A stretch of DNA of 35,035 bases from Gammaproteobacteria bacterium. Its GTDB lineage: Bacteria; Pseudomonadota; Gammaproteobacteria; Pseudomonadales; Cellvibrionaceae. A program made the translations under genes and the position numbers. Where the stretch lies: assembly GCA_025362015.1 (NCBI GenBank), contig JANYIO010000102.1, forward strand, positions 1-35,035, read 5' to 3'. Numbering within the stretch: position 1 is the first letter of the stretch; each line of letters begins with the position of its first letter. The notes beneath the pieces are model-generated. The model did not search any database, was not told the DNA's origin, and saw only the letters and a program-made list of their open reading frames with translations. Positions 11,806-20,283 of this stretch are shown piece after piece.

Positions 11806-11904
11806 AAAGAATACTGTTTGATTTAAAACCGTATGAGGCATGGATGCCGATTCGAGCCTACACGGAAGTATTCACGGCGTGTTTTAAATTGAACAGTATT
11901 CTTT
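11806..11904. repeat. Approximately 100-base inverted-repeat element (MITE/REP-like)
   Basis: Terminal arms of 24 bases (11806-11829 and 11881-11904) are complementary at 22 positions, beginning AAAGAATACTGTTT. They enclose 51 bases with an inner palindrome GGCATGGATGCC (11838-11849) followed by GAGCCTACACGGAAGTATTC and ACGGCGTG. The layout, with an AT-rich outer stem and a conserved-looking GC-richer core, fits a small non-coding interspersed repeat. I believe the GAGCCTACA...GTATTCACGGCGTG core recurs in intergenic regions of other Gammaproteobacteria, but that is from memory. It lies between two minus-strand genes and could also act as a terminator or processing hairpin. Confidence 0.7.
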
Positions 11905-11984
11905 GTAAGTAACTCATTAGTAAGTATTATAAAAAATTCACCGATCCTATTTGGTATAGACATATTGGGGTAGGCATATATTAG

Positions 11985-12758
11985 TCACAAAAATTCTTGA
12001 ATCATTGCTAAGTATTGCGGATTTTCCGCTATGGTGTTATGGGATGTATTTGCTATAACTTTTAACGACACCGTACTGTGTTTAAAATGAGAATGCAATA
12101 ATAGTGTTTGTTCGCGTGGTATAACGGTATCATTTTGTGCGGCAATAATTAATGTTGGTACATTAATCTTAGGTGCATAGCGCCATGATTCGTATTTATC
12201 TTCTAGCAACCATTTAATGGGAGTGAACGGGAATTGCGAGTTAGCAAGTTCGAGCAAGCTATTATAAGGTGTTACCAACACTAACTTTGCTGCAGGCCGC
12301 AAACTTGCTACATGTACAGCAATCCCACTGCCTAAACTGCGCCCAAGAATGGTAACCTGGTGGTGTTCTGCATATGCCTTGTCAAAAAGAGCAAGCGCAT
12401 CATTTATTAACGCCACTTCTGAAGATTTCCCCGCACTTCCACCAAAACCTCTGTAGTGAAGTAAATAGAGCGCGTGATCTGGAAAGGCAGATGAAAAATC
12501 AGGTAAATTTAAGGAGACATCTTCAGCGTTACCGCCAAAATAAATAAGTGCTTTGTCGCCATTATGCGGGCGTATTGATACCAGCACATTACCCTCGGCA
12601 ATAGGTAATTTTAGATTCACTTCGTTCGTTAAAATAATCCTGGTTTGTGGAAAATAAATTAACGAACGTTGAAAAATAAATAACCCCAGGCAGAGTAGCC
12701 CATAAATAACAGCAAATAGCATTACTAATCGAATAGCTATACTCATAAACCTTTCCAT
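11985..12758 (-). CDS. Membrane-anchored alpha/beta hydrolase (YfhR/BEM46-like)
   Basis: Counting from ATG 12758, the 257-residue protein starts with one membrane segment (about residues 7-29), then an alpha/beta hydrolase domain. The nucleophile elbow is GRSLGSG with Ser141, the acid is Asp210 in AAQNDTVIP, and the base is His240 in NTSHNTI. HYRGFGGSAG (101-110) is the typical loop after strand beta-4. This matches the YfhR/BEM46 group of anchored serine hydrolases of unknown substrate. The start is uncertain: a TTG at 12779 extends the frame, and ATG 12746 has GAAAGG before it but at very short spacing. It is downstream of glgA on the same strand, 159 bases away with an inverted repeat between, so it is probably separately expressed. 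Confidence 0.85.
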   Translation of the reverse strand: MERFMSIAIRLVMLFAVIYGLLCLGLFIFQRSLIYFPQTRIILTNEVNLKLPIAEGNVLVSIRPHNGDKALIYFGGNAEDVSLNLPDFSSAFPDHALYLLHYRGFGGSAGKSSEVALINDALALFDKAYAEHHQVTILGRSLGSGIAVHVASLRPAAKLVLVTPYNSLLELANSQFPFTPIKWLLEDKYESWRYAPKINVPTLIIAAQNDTVIPREQTLLLHSHFKHSTVSLKVIANTSHNTIAENPQYLAMIQEFL

Positions 12759-12767
12759 CTTTAATTT

Positions 12768-12826
12768 ATCTATCTTCAAGCTATCTATCTGCCTATCCGT
12801 CTATTTTCAACCTATTCGTCTTCAAC
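12768..12826 (-). repeat. Degenerate tandem repeat upstream of the hydrolase gene
   Basis: On the minus strand, irregular units such as GTTGAAGACGAATAG, GTTGAAAATAGACGGATAG, GCAGATAGATAG and CTTGAAGATAGATA run head to tail into the 5' end of the hydrolase frame. The units differ in length, so this is a decayed simple repeat and not a clean array. Confidence 0.5.
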
Positions 12827-12845
12827 TGCAGTTAAAATTAATTTA

Positions 12846-12879
12846 TCGCAATAATTAAGGCATACATAACATATTGCGA
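12846..12879. promoter_or_regulatory. Inverted repeat TCGCAATA-N18-TATTGCGA downstream of glgA
   Basis: Perfect 8-base arms (12846-12853 and 12872-12879) are separated by 18 bases in the glgA-hydrolase spacer. No T-tract follows on the minus strand, so a protein-binding site or weak processing hairpin is at least as likely as a terminator for glgA. Confidence 0.35.
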
Positions 12880-12917
12880 ACAGAAAAATTTTCCAGGACT
12901 ACGTACTGCTATTTTCA

Positions 12918-14411
12918 TCAAGCAGCCATGCTGTTTTCCAATATTTTTTCATAAATATTTTCATAAAGTTTGGCGCTTTTCTCCCAAGAGAAATCCTGCT
13001 TCATTGCGTTAATTTGCAATTTTTTCCATTTCTCGGGGTGTTGGTAGCACGCGAGCGCACGTTTAATTGCCTGATGTAAATCTTCAGCGGTTGCTTTGGT
13101 GAAAACAAAACCATTGCTTATATCATTAATTTCATTTTCTACAGCTTGGCTATTTTGTACAGCTTCAATTACCGTATCGCGCAAACCGCCAACTACATGT
13201 ACAACAGGTAAGGTGCCATAACGCAAACTATAAATTTGATTTAGACCACAAGGTTCAAAGATGGATGGCATTAAAAAAATATCGGCGCTAGCTTCTATTT
13301 GATGAGCGAAATCTTCGTTGTAACCTAAGGTCACCGAAACTTTATTAGGGTGCTGTTGTGCAATCTTTGTTAAGGCTTGTTCATAACTGTCAAAACCACT
13401 CCCTAAAACAACTAACTGACAATCCAACATTAATAGTTGATTCATTTGTTCGAGTAATAAATCCACGCCTTTTTGTTCCACCAAGCGGCCGATAAAGCCC
13501 AGCATGGGAATTGTCTCGCTCACTGGCAAACCTAATTGCGCTTGTAAATGAGTTTTGTTTTTTACTTTTTGATTGATAGTACGGCGATTATAATTATGGT
13601 GAATTAATTTATCAGCGCCGGGATTCCATTCATCCATATCTATGCCATTTAAAATTCCGCTTAAATCTTTAGCGCGAAAACGTAATAAACCATCCAGCCC
13701 ACAACCAAACTCCGGGCTTTTAATTTCTTGAGCATAGCTTGGGCTTACAGTAGTAACAGCATCGGCAAAAGCGAGGCCGCCTTTAAGGAAAGACATTTGC
13801 CCATAAAATTCTAATTTTTCATGATGCCAATAATCTTGCGGAAAACCCATTTCAGCAAAAGCTTGATGCGAAAATAATCCACGGTAAGCCATATTGTGAA
13901 TGGTGAAAATGGTTGCTGGCTTGGTTGCTGGCACAAGCGCGGTAGCTTGTGTTAAAAGCGCAGGCACTAAACCAGTTTGCCAATCATTACAATGCACGAC
14001 ATCTGGTTGCCAATCGATGTTAGCTTGATTGAGTGCAATAGCTTCTGCCACTTTAGCAAAGAGAAAAAAACGCCAGTGATTATCGTCCCAATCATTTCCA
14101 TCTGGATTACAGTAGGGGTTGCCATCACGCTCAGAAAACTGTGGTATATCGACAAGCAACACCGTCACGCGTGAACCAGGTAAGCGCGTTTGCAATATAC
14201 TTATATCCTGGCCATGTATGGGTAATTGCGTTAATTTTTTTAGGCCAGCCGCATCTGCTTTTATTAATACACTCGCGTAAGCAGGCAATAAAATTTTTAT
14301 ATCATGACCTAGTTTTAATAATGCTCGTGGCAGGCTGCCGGCAACATCGGCGAGCCCTCCTGTTTTAATCAGTGGATGTGCTTCACTGGTAACAAATAAA
14401 ATTTTTCTCAT
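12918..14411 (-). CDS. glgA: Glycogen synthase GlgA (ADP-glucose-dependent, GT5)
   Basis: GlgA transfers glucose from ADP-glucose to the non-reducing end of a growing alpha-1,4-glucan in the cytosol. The 497 residues show the GT5 layout. The N-terminal Rossmann domain starts MRKILFVTSEAHPLIKTGGLADVAGS with the ADP-glucose-binding Lys16 in KTGGLADV. NDWQTGLVP and the FTIHNMAYRGLF segment follow. The C-terminal domain has LGFIGRLVEQKGVDLL and the catalytic-loop region PSIFEPCGLNQIYSLRYGTLPVV. CAGGAA precedes the ATG by 7 bases. glgB lies 119 bases upstream on the same strand, probably in one operon, but the spacer consists of degenerate copies of the glgB 3' end. The last bases after the stop show no terminator. 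Confidence 0.97.
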   Translation of the reverse strand: MRKILFVTSEAHPLIKTGGLADVAGSLPRALLKLGHDIKILLPAYASVLIKADAAGLKKLTQLPIHGQDISILQTRLPGSRVTVLLVDIPQFSERDGNPYCNPDGNDWDDNHWRFFLFAKVAEAIALNQANIDWQPDVVHCNDWQTGLVPALLTQATALVPATKPATIFTIHNMAYRGLFSHQAFAEMGFPQDYWHHEKLEFYGQMSFLKGGLAFADAVTTVSPSYAQEIKSPEFGCGLDGLLRFRAKDLSGILNGIDMDEWNPGADKLIHHNYNRRTINQKVKNKTHLQAQLGLPVSETIPMLGFIGRLVEQKGVDLLLEQMNQLLMLDCQLVVLGSGFDSYEQALTKIAQQHPNKVSVTLGYNEDFAHQIEASADIFLMPSIFEPCGLNQIYSLRYGTLPVVHVVGGLRDTVIEAVQNSQAVENEINDISNGFVFTKATAEDLHQAIKRALACYQHPEKWKKLQINAMKQDFSWEKSAKLYENIYEKILENSMAA

Positions 14412-14429
14412 TTGAAATTCCTGTAGACA

Positions 14430-14551
14430 TTAGTTGCACTCTAATAAAATAAGCTTCACGTGAATAAAATAAGTTGTACTTTTAATACAATCAGTTGCGC
14501 CTTAATAAAATAAGTTTCACGTGAACAAATTCAGTTGCACTTTAATAAAAT
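14430..14551 (-). repeat. Six degenerate approximately 20-base copies of the glgB 3' end filling the glgB-glgA spacer
   Basis: Read on the minus strand, the end of glgB (14551-14531, encoding ILLKCN plus TGA) is followed by five further units of 19-21 bases: 14530-14512, 14511-14491, 14490-14471, 14470-14451 and 14450-14430. The consensus is ATTTTATTAAAGTGCAACT. Two units (14530-14512 and 14470-14451) share a variant core CACGTGAA, so an alternating higher-order pattern is visible. Only about 18 bases, including the glgA ribosome-binding site, remain outside the array. Confidence 0.92.
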
Positions 14552-16738
14552 CGCGCCCAGTGGCGGTAGTGTTAACTCAATGGATTGCGCGTGCCCCATC
14601 CAACTAATCGGCGACGACGGTATTTCTGCAGGATTACCCATATTCGTCCCAGCATAATAATTGGAATCCGAATTGAAAATTTCGTGATAAGTCCCCGCAA
14701 TAGGTACGCCAAGGCGATAATTTTCACGCGGTGTCGGTGTAAAATTTAAGATAACCAACGTTGATCCTTTACTGCCTTTGCGCAAATAACTAATCACGGA
14801 TTGAGTTGAATCATTACAATCAACCCATTCATAACCATCTGACTGAAAATTGCGTTCATAAAGTGATGGTAGTGTGGTGTAAAGTTTATTGAGATCTTTC
14901 ACCAATGTTTGCAAGCCAGTATGAAACTCGCCTTCGCCAAGCAAATGCCAATCTAGCGATTTTTTATGTGCCCATTCATCCCACTGGCCAAATTCGCTGC
15001 CCATAAATAATAATTTTGTACCGGGGTAGGTATAAAGGTAAGTGTAAAGCAAACGTAAGTTGGCAAATTTTTGCCACATATCTCCCGGCATTTTATTAAT
15101 CATACTGCCTTTGCCGTGAACCACTTCATCGTGCGAAAAAGGCAGTTGAAAATTTTCGGTAAAGGCGTACATCATGCCGAAGGTTAATTGGTTGTGTTGA
15201 TATTGACGATAAATTGGATCTTTACTGATGTATTGAAGCGTATCGTGCATCCAGCCCATATTCCATTTCATGGAGAAGCCCAAGCCACCCACCCAGGTAG
15301 GACGCGTAACTTGCGGCCATGCGGTCGACTCTTCAGCAATTACTATAGTGCCCGGGTGTTGCCCGTGACAAAGCACATTAAGCTGGCTTAAAAATGCCAT
15401 GGCTTCAAGGTTTTCATTACCACCATAAATATTCGGAATCCAGTCACCATCTTCGCGTGAGTAATCCAGGTGCAACATAGAAGCTACTGCATCAACACGT
15501 AAACCGTCTATGTGAAATTCTTTGAGCCAAAATAAAGCATTGGCGAGCAAAAAATTGCGCACTTCATTGCGCCCATAGTTATAAATCAGTGTGCCCCAAT
15601 CGCGGTGTTCGCCCAAACGTGGGTCTTCGTGCTCATAAAGTGCACTGCCATCAAAGCGGGCAAGGGCAAATGCATCTTTAGGAAAGTGCGCGGGAACCCA
15701 ATCGAGAATAATGCCAATACCATTTTGGTGCAGGTGATCAACGAAATAACGAAAGTCGTCCGGCGAGCCAAAACGGCTTGTAGGCGCGTAATAGCCGGTA
15801 GTTTGATAGCCCCATGAGTCATCAAACGGATGCTCTGTAATCGGGAGAATTTCAATGTGGGTAAAGCCCATAGTCCGTACATATTCAGCGAGCTGATGAG
15901 CTAACTCGCGATAAGATAAAAATTGATTGTCATCACCTTTGCGCCATGACGATAGATGCACTTCGTATACGGAAAAGGGCGAGTGCTGCCAATCCCACTT
16001 AGCTCGCGCTGTCATCCAATTGCTGTCTCGCCATTTGTATGCGGTAGGCGCGGTCACAATAGATGAAGTTTTAGGGCGCAATTCAAATGCCTGGCCATAG
16101 GGATCCGCTTTCGCAAACACATCGCGGGTATTGCGATTACGAATTTCATATTTATAAAATGAGCCAACGGGTAAGCCGGGAATAAATATTTCCCATAGAC
16201 CGCTGCCACCGCGTACTCGCATTGGGTGGTGACGACCGTCCCATTCGTTGAAATCACCAACGATGCTAATGCGTTCAGCACTCGGTGCCCATGTTGCAAA
16301 CAAAACACCATCAATACCATCGACTTGATGTTGGTGGGCACCCAACACTTCATAAATGTTCCAGTGTTGCCCTTCATTGAACAAGTGAATATCCAATTCG
16401 CCCAGTTGTGGGGCGAAAGAGTAAGGGTCATATTCAGTGTGTAAATTATTATGACGGTCAAGCCACTCAACTTGATAATGCTCTTGTGTCGATTTAGCTA
16501 AGCCATACCACTCAAAAAAATCAGTGCCTTCAATGCGCTGTAAATTATGTTTCACCTGTTTGAATAGTAAGGCTGCGGAGCGGGCGCCGGGTAAAAAAAC
16601 TCTTAATACCGTGTCGGCAATAAGTGTATTTTCTTTGAGTGGATGCCTGCCTAAAACCTCAAACGGGTCGTGGTGTGTGGCTGCAATAATACGCAGGAGA
16701 TCATTAGGCAAAGGTTGATCTTGCTTGGCACTGAGCAT
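14531..16738 (-). CDS. glgB: 1,4-alpha-glucan branching enzyme GlgB (GH13_9)
   Basis: GlgB cuts alpha-1,4 chains and re-attaches them through alpha-1,6 bonds to branch glycogen. The 735 residues contain an N-terminal extension (about 1-120), a CBM48-type beta domain around [25 protein letters not shown] (145-168), the GH13 barrel, and a C-terminal beta domain. Catalytic residues are nucleophile Asp416 in [15 protein letters not shown], acid Glu469 in VIAEEST and Asp537 in [23 protein letters not shown] (346-355) is the usual first conserved region. Spacing between Asp416 and Glu469 equals that recalled for E. coli GlgB (405/458). AGGAAA precedes the ATG. It is divergent from glgC and upstream of glgA. 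Its final codons are the source of the downstream tandem array. Confidence 0.98.
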   Translation of the reverse strand: MLSAKQDQPLPNDLLRIIAATHHDPFEVLGRHPLKENTLIADTVLRVFLPGARSAALLFKQVKHNLQRIEGTDFFEWYGLAKSTQEHYQVEWLDRHNNLHTEYDPYSFAPQLGELDIHLFNEGQHWNIYEVLGAHQHQVDGIDGVLFATWAPSAERISIVGDFNEWDGRHHPMRVRGGSGLWEIFIPGLPVGSFYKYEIRNRNTRDVFAKADPYGQAFELRPKTSSIVTAPTAYKWRDSNWMTARAKWDWQHSPFSVYEVHLSSWRKGDDNQFLSYRELAHQLAEYVRTMGFTHIEILPITEHPFDDSWGYQTTGYYAPTSRFGSPDDFRYFVDHLHQNGIGIILDWVPAHFPKDAFALARFDGSALYEHEDPRLGEHRDWGTLIYNYGRNEVRNFLLANALFWLKEFHIDGLRVDAVASMLHLDYSREDGDWIPNIYGGNENLEAMAFLSQLNVLCHGQHPGTIVIAEESTAWPQVTRPTWVGGLGFSMKWNMGWMHDTLQYISKDPIYRQYQHNQLTFGMMYAFTENFQLPFSHDEVVHGKGSMINKMPGDMWQKFANLRLLYTYLYTYPGTKLLFMGSEFGQWDEWAHKKSLDWHLLGEGEFHTGLQTLVKDLNKLYTTLPSLYERNFQSDGYEWVDCNDSTQSVISYLRKGSKGSTLVILNFTPTPRENYRLGVPIAGTYHEIFNSDSNYYAGTNMGNPAEIPSSPISWMGHAQSIELTLPPLGAILLKCN

Positions 16739-17144
16739 GCAAATTTTCCTATAAAGTTAAGGTAAGCAACATAAGGTTAACTGAAAAAGCTTAGGTTAGG
16801 TGAAACCCTTGAGTTTGGCACCTAAATCATAATTCGTAAAATAGTTAATGAGACCACTTTATTAAAGCGGAAAAATTCAAGGCTAAAGTAAAACATAGTG
16901 ATGACCTAAAGTAGAGCAAAAATATTTTGCACAAACGAAATATTTGCAGATTCAATGCCAGCATTACAGATACAATAGAAAATACTTTTACAAAGGAGTA
17001 ATAATTCTTGATAATAAAATTTAACAAGTAGATGTTTTTCGTTTGGCATTGATATTGCTCAATGAAAATTTAAAGACTAATTGTCAGTATAAACCTGCCA
17101 CTAAACATAAACCTACTACTAAACCAAAAGGAAAACGCTGTAAA
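16739..17144. other. Divergent glgB/glgC control region
   Basis: This approximately 400-base AT-rich stretch must hold both promoters, but I cannot pick confident -35/-10 pairs. Next to glgB, AGGTTA-like words recur (16756-16801), a weak repeat. TACAAT at 16971-16976 is a candidate -10 for glgC, but its possible -35 partners are badly spaced. A consensus ribosome-binding site AAAGGAG (16992-16998) precedes a 7-codon TTG-started mini-frame ending at 17031, which is out of frame with glgC. Next come the 18-base duplication at 17091-17126 and the glgC ribosome-binding site. Confidence 0.5.
17091..17126 (+). repeat. Tandem 18-base duplication in the glgC leader
   Basis: 17091-17108 and 17109-17126 match at 14 of 18 positions, both starting AAACCT and containing ACTAAAC. 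It lies just before the glgC ribosome-binding site. Being 18 bases long, it would also keep frame if translation began at TTG 17043. Confidence 0.7.
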
Positions 17145-18404
17145 ATGAGTACTAATAAAACTTCTGGTCGCTTCGTTAGCCGTTTAACACAAAAAACCCT
17201 GGCACTTATTTTGGCGGGAGGCCGCGGTTCACGTCTTCATCATCTTACTAATTGGCGCGCAAAACCGGCTGTACATTTTGGCGGAAAATTCCGCATTATA
17301 GATTTTCCATTATCCAATTGCGTTAACTCTGGAATTCGTCGTGTTAGCGTACTCACGCAATATAAATCTCACTCGCTGGATCGTCATATTCAACGTGGCT
17401 GGGGGTTTCTCGGTGGTGAGTTAGGTGAGTTTGTGGAGTTATTACCAGCACAACAACGCCTCGATGAATCCTGGTATGTTGGTACCGCCGATGCCGTTTT
17501 GCAAAATCTCGATATTATAGATCGCCATAATCCTGAATATGTGTTGATTCTTGCCGGTGATCACATTTATAAAATGGATTACGGCACCATGATTGCGGCG
17601 CATGTTGAACGCGGTGCCGATATCACTGTTGGTTGCATTGAGGTGCCACTCGATATCGCTCATGCATTTGGTGTTATGGATATTGATCAAGATAATCGTA
17701 TTGTGCGTTTTACCGAAAAGCCGGCAAAGCCTGAGCATATGCCCGGCAAACCGGATAAAGCACTTGCCTCGATGGGCATCTATGTTTTTAGCACTAAAGT
17801 GCTTTTCAGTGAATTATTAAAAGATCAAAAAAATCCAGACTCATCACACGATTTTGGTAAAGATATTATTCCCGCGATGATTAAATCGCATCGCGTTACC
17901 GCATTTCCTTTCCGTGATCCTATCAATGGCGGCGATGGTTATTGGCGCGACGTAGGTACTGTTGATGCGTTGTGGGAAGCTAACCTTGAGTTAACCAGCG
18001 TGACGCCTGAATTAGATTTGTACGACGCTGAATGGCCAATCTGGACGCATCAAGAACAAGTTGCTCCTGCAAAATTTGTATTTGATGACGATGGCCGTCG
18101 TGGTTATGCAGTGGATTCACTAATTGCCGGAGGCTGTATTGTTTCCGGGTCAACAGTGCGTCACTCATTGCTCTTCCCGCGTGTGCGTGTGCATTCTTAT
18201 TGCGAGATTAGCGATTCAGTGCTTTTTCCCAGTGTTGAAGTGGGTCGCAACTGCAAAATTCGTAAAGCGTTAATTGATCGACGCTGTAAAATTCCTGAAG
18301 GAACTGTTATCGGTTACGACAACGAAGCCGATCGAAAACGATTTTTTGTCTCCCCCAAAGGCGTTGTTTTAGTAACTCCTGAAATGTTAGGTTATGTTGA
18401 CTGA
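17145..18404 (+). CDS. glgC: Glucose-1-phosphate adenylyltransferase GlgC (ADP-glucose pyrophosphorylase)
   Basis: GlgC makes ADP-glucose from glucose-1-phosphate and ATP, the committed step of bacterial glycogen synthesis. The 419-residue protein has the nucleotide-binding [18 protein letters not shown] (19-36), [27 protein letters not shown], the [13 protein letters not shown] segment, [25 protein letters not shown] with the substrate-site Lys, [11 protein letters not shown] and YWRDVGT. A left-handed beta-helix C-terminal domain ends near [10 protein letters not shown] chose ATG 17145, with AGGA before it, over TTG 17043, because the extra 34 residues are Lys/Thr/Pro-rich, derive from a repeat and precede the normal family start. 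Allosteric control (fructose-1,6-bisphosphate/AMP in E. coli) is family knowledge. The GH57 gene follows after 30 bases; same operon. Confidence 0.97.
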   Translation: MSTNKTSGRFVSRLTQKTLALILAGGRGSRLHHLTNWRAKPAVHFGGKFRIIDFPLSNCVNSGIRRVSVLTQYKSHSLDRHIQRGWGFLGGELGEFVELLPAQQRLDESWYVGTADAVLQNLDIIDRHNPEYVLILAGDHIYKMDYGTMIAAHVERGADITVGCIEVPLDIAHAFGVMDIDQDNRIVRFTEKPAKPEHMPGKPDKALASMGIYVFSTKVLFSELLKDQKNPDSSHDFGKDIIPAMIKSHRVTAFPFRDPINGGDGYWRDVGTVDALWEANLELTSVTPELDLYDAEWPIWTHQEQVAPAKFVFDDDGRRGYAVDSLIAGGCIVSGSTVRHSLLFPRVRVHSYCEISDSVLFPSVEVGRNCKIRKALIDRRCKIPEGTVIGYDNEADRKRFFVSPKGVVLVTPEMLGYVD

Positions 18405-18436
18405 GGCGAGTTCAAATTGACTGAGGAGAATTCCAT
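18397..18436 (+). repeat. 20-base tandem duplication across the glgC stop and GH57 start
   Basis: 18397-18416 and 18417-18436 match at 16 of 20 positions and both begin TTGACTGAGG. The first copy contains the glgC stop (TGA 18402-18404). The second supplies the ribosome-binding site GAGGAG and runs into the ATG at 18435. Confidence 0.85.
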
Positions 18437-20195
18437 GCCTGCTAGTAACAAAATGAAAGTTGTATTTTGTTGGCATATGCATCAGCCAGATTATCGCAAT
18501 ATTATGACTGGGGAATATTATTTTCCCTGGACATATCTTCATGCTCTTAAAGATTATGTTGATATGGTTGCGCATTTGGAAGCACAACCTAAAGCGCGTG
18601 CCGTATTTAATTTCGCGCCAATTTTGTTAGAACAGTTGGATGACTATGGCCAACAAATTAACCAGTACTTCAATACTCATGAGACGATTAAAGATGCCGT
18701 GTTAGCATCACTTGTTGCAACAAATCTTCCTGTTGCCGGGAGCCTCGCATACACAGAGCTTGCGAAAAAATATTTACGTGCAAATCGCGAGCGCATGATT
18801 GAGCGTTTTCCTATTTATCGTGAATTAGCCGACACCGTTGATTCACTCAACGAAAAACCTTGGCTAGCACAATATCTTAATGAACAGTTTTTAATTGATT
18901 TATGTTTCTGGTATCACTTAAGTTGGCTAGGCGAAACTTTGCGCCGCACCGATGTGCATGTGCAAGCATGGCAAAATAAAGGCCGTGGATTCTCTCAGCA
19001 AGATAGAACACATTTGTTGCAAATTATTGGCGAGCAAATTCGTTCCATCGGCCCGCGCTATAAAGCGCTTTACGATAAAAATCAAATTGAAATGTGCATG
19101 AGCCCTTATGCACATCCGATTGTGCCTTTGTTGCTGGATATTAATTCTGCACGTCAGGCATGGCCTAATGCAACCCTTCCTATTTCAACCCATTATGCCG
19201 GCGGCACAGCGCGTGCTAAATGGCATTTAACGGAAGGAATAAAAACCTTTAAGCATTATTTTGGTCATAGCCCACGTGGTTGCTGGCCATCTGAAGGCGG
19301 CCTGAGTGATGACACCTTGGTGCTATTAAAAGAAGCGGGTTTTGAGTGGACTGCTACGGGCGATTCAGTGTTGCGCAATAGCTTGAAACATGCCGACAAC
19401 AAAATTGTTGCAGCCGAATTGGACGTTAAAAAATCTTGCTTGCATCGTTCATACGACTTTGCCAATAGCCATATTAATTGTTTCTTTCGCGATGATGGCT
19501 TGTCAGATTTAATTGGTTTCAAATATGCTACCTGGCATGCAGAAGATGCCGTGGGTGATTTAATAAATCACATGGTGAAAATTGCAGATGCTTGCGATAA
19601 CCCAAAAAATTCAGTTATTTCCGTGATAATGGATGGTGAAAATGCGTGGGAATATTTTCCAGAAAATGCTTACTATTTTTTAGAATCTTTGTATCGCCGT
19701 ATTGGCGAACATCCGCAGCTTGAATTAACGACCTACAGTGAATTAATCAGCCTTCAACAACCAGAGTCTTTAGCCATGTCGCATTTAGTTGCAGGTAGCT
19801 GGGTATACGGCACCTTCTCTACATGGATTGGCGATAAAGATAAAAATCGCGGTTGGGATATGTTGTGTGAAGCAAAATTAGCAACCGATTTGGCGCTATC
19901 TGCACACAAATTCAAACCTGATCATTTGGCACAAATTGAAAAGCAATTAGCGTTATGTGAAGGCTCGGATTGGTTTTGGTGGTTTGGCGACTATAACCCC
20001 TCGCAAAGTGTTAGTGATTTCGAATTTTTATATCGCCAACATTTAAAAAATTTGTATCAGCTTATTAACGTACCGGCACCAGAATATTTGAATGCTGTTA
20101 TCAGCGTCGGTGGTGGTGGCTCACCTGCTACAGGGGGTGTTATGCGTCAGGGGCATGAGATCATTACTGAGAAACCTGAATATACAAATTCATAA
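18435..20195 (+). CDS. Glycoside hydrolase family 57 (alpha-amylase/glucanotransferase type)
   Basis: This 586-residue cytosolic protein (no signal peptide) has the conserved GH57 regions: WHMHQPDY (13-20), CMSPYAHPIVPLL (221-233), the nucleophile block RGCWPSEGGLSD with Glu287, and the acid block VIMDGENAWEYFPENA with Asp400. The family uses a retaining mechanism on alpha-glucans and includes alpha-amylases, 4-alpha-glucanotransferases, branching enzymes and amylopullulanases. Sequence alone does not say which activity applies. Its place between glgC and malQ suggests work on internal glycogen or maltodextrin. ATG 18435 has the perfect GAGGAG 6 bases upstream, so I prefer it to TTG 18417. 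Its C-terminus is Gly-rich (VGGGGSPATGG). Confidence 0.93.
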   Translation: MPASNKMKVVFCWHMHQPDYRNIMTGEYYFPWTYLHALKDYVDMVAHLEAQPKARAVFNFAPILLEQLDDYGQQINQYFNTHETIKDAVLASLVATNLPVAGSLAYTELAKKYLRANRERMIERFPIYRELADTVDSLNEKPWLAQYLNEQFLIDLCFWYHLSWLGETLRRTDVHVQAWQNKGRGFSQQDRTHLLQIIGEQIRSIGPRYKALYDKNQIEMCMSPYAHPIVPLLLDINSARQAWPNATLPISTHYAGGTARAKWHLTEGIKTFKHYFGHSPRGCWPSEGGLSDDTLVLLKEAGFEWTATGDSVLRNSLKHADNKIVAAELDVKKSCLHRSYDFANSHINCFFRDDGLSDLIGFKYATWHAEDAVGDLINHMVKIADACDNPKNSVISVIMDGENAWEYFPENAYYFLESLYRRIGEHPQLELTTYSELISLQQPESLAMSHLVAGSWVYGTFSTWIGDKDKNRGWDMLCEAKLATDLALSAHKFKPDHLAQIEKQLALCEGSDWFWWFGDYNPSQSVSDFEFLYRQHLKNLYQLINVPAPEYLNAVISVGGGGSPATGGVMRQGHEIITEKPEYTNS

Positions 20196-20283
20196 CTCAA
20201 TAAATAGTTTATTACCAACAAACCATGAAAAAATTGTATGCATAAATAAATCACTAAAACCAAAGGGGAGAACTCTTCTACTT

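Noticed and set aside
14451-14530. CACGTG hexamers in the glgB-glgA spacer as regulator sites
   Set aside because: Both copies sit at the same place in related repeat units, so shared descent from a duplication explains them without binding.
14430-14551. CRISPR-like interpretation of the glgB-glgA repeat array
   Set aside because: The units are contiguous with no unique spacers, they diverge from each other, and the first unit is coding sequence; no cas genes are near.
17043-17144. N-terminal extension of GlgC from TTG 17043
   Set aside because: No ribosome-binding site at that TTG. The residues come from a DNA duplication and precede the normal GlgC start, and ATG 17145 has AGGA upstream.
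20092-20283. Extended N-terminus of MalQ overlapping the GH57 gene by about 100 bases
   Set aside because: The extra 64 residues do not resemble GH77 proteins, and AGGGGAG sits correctly for the ATG at 20284.
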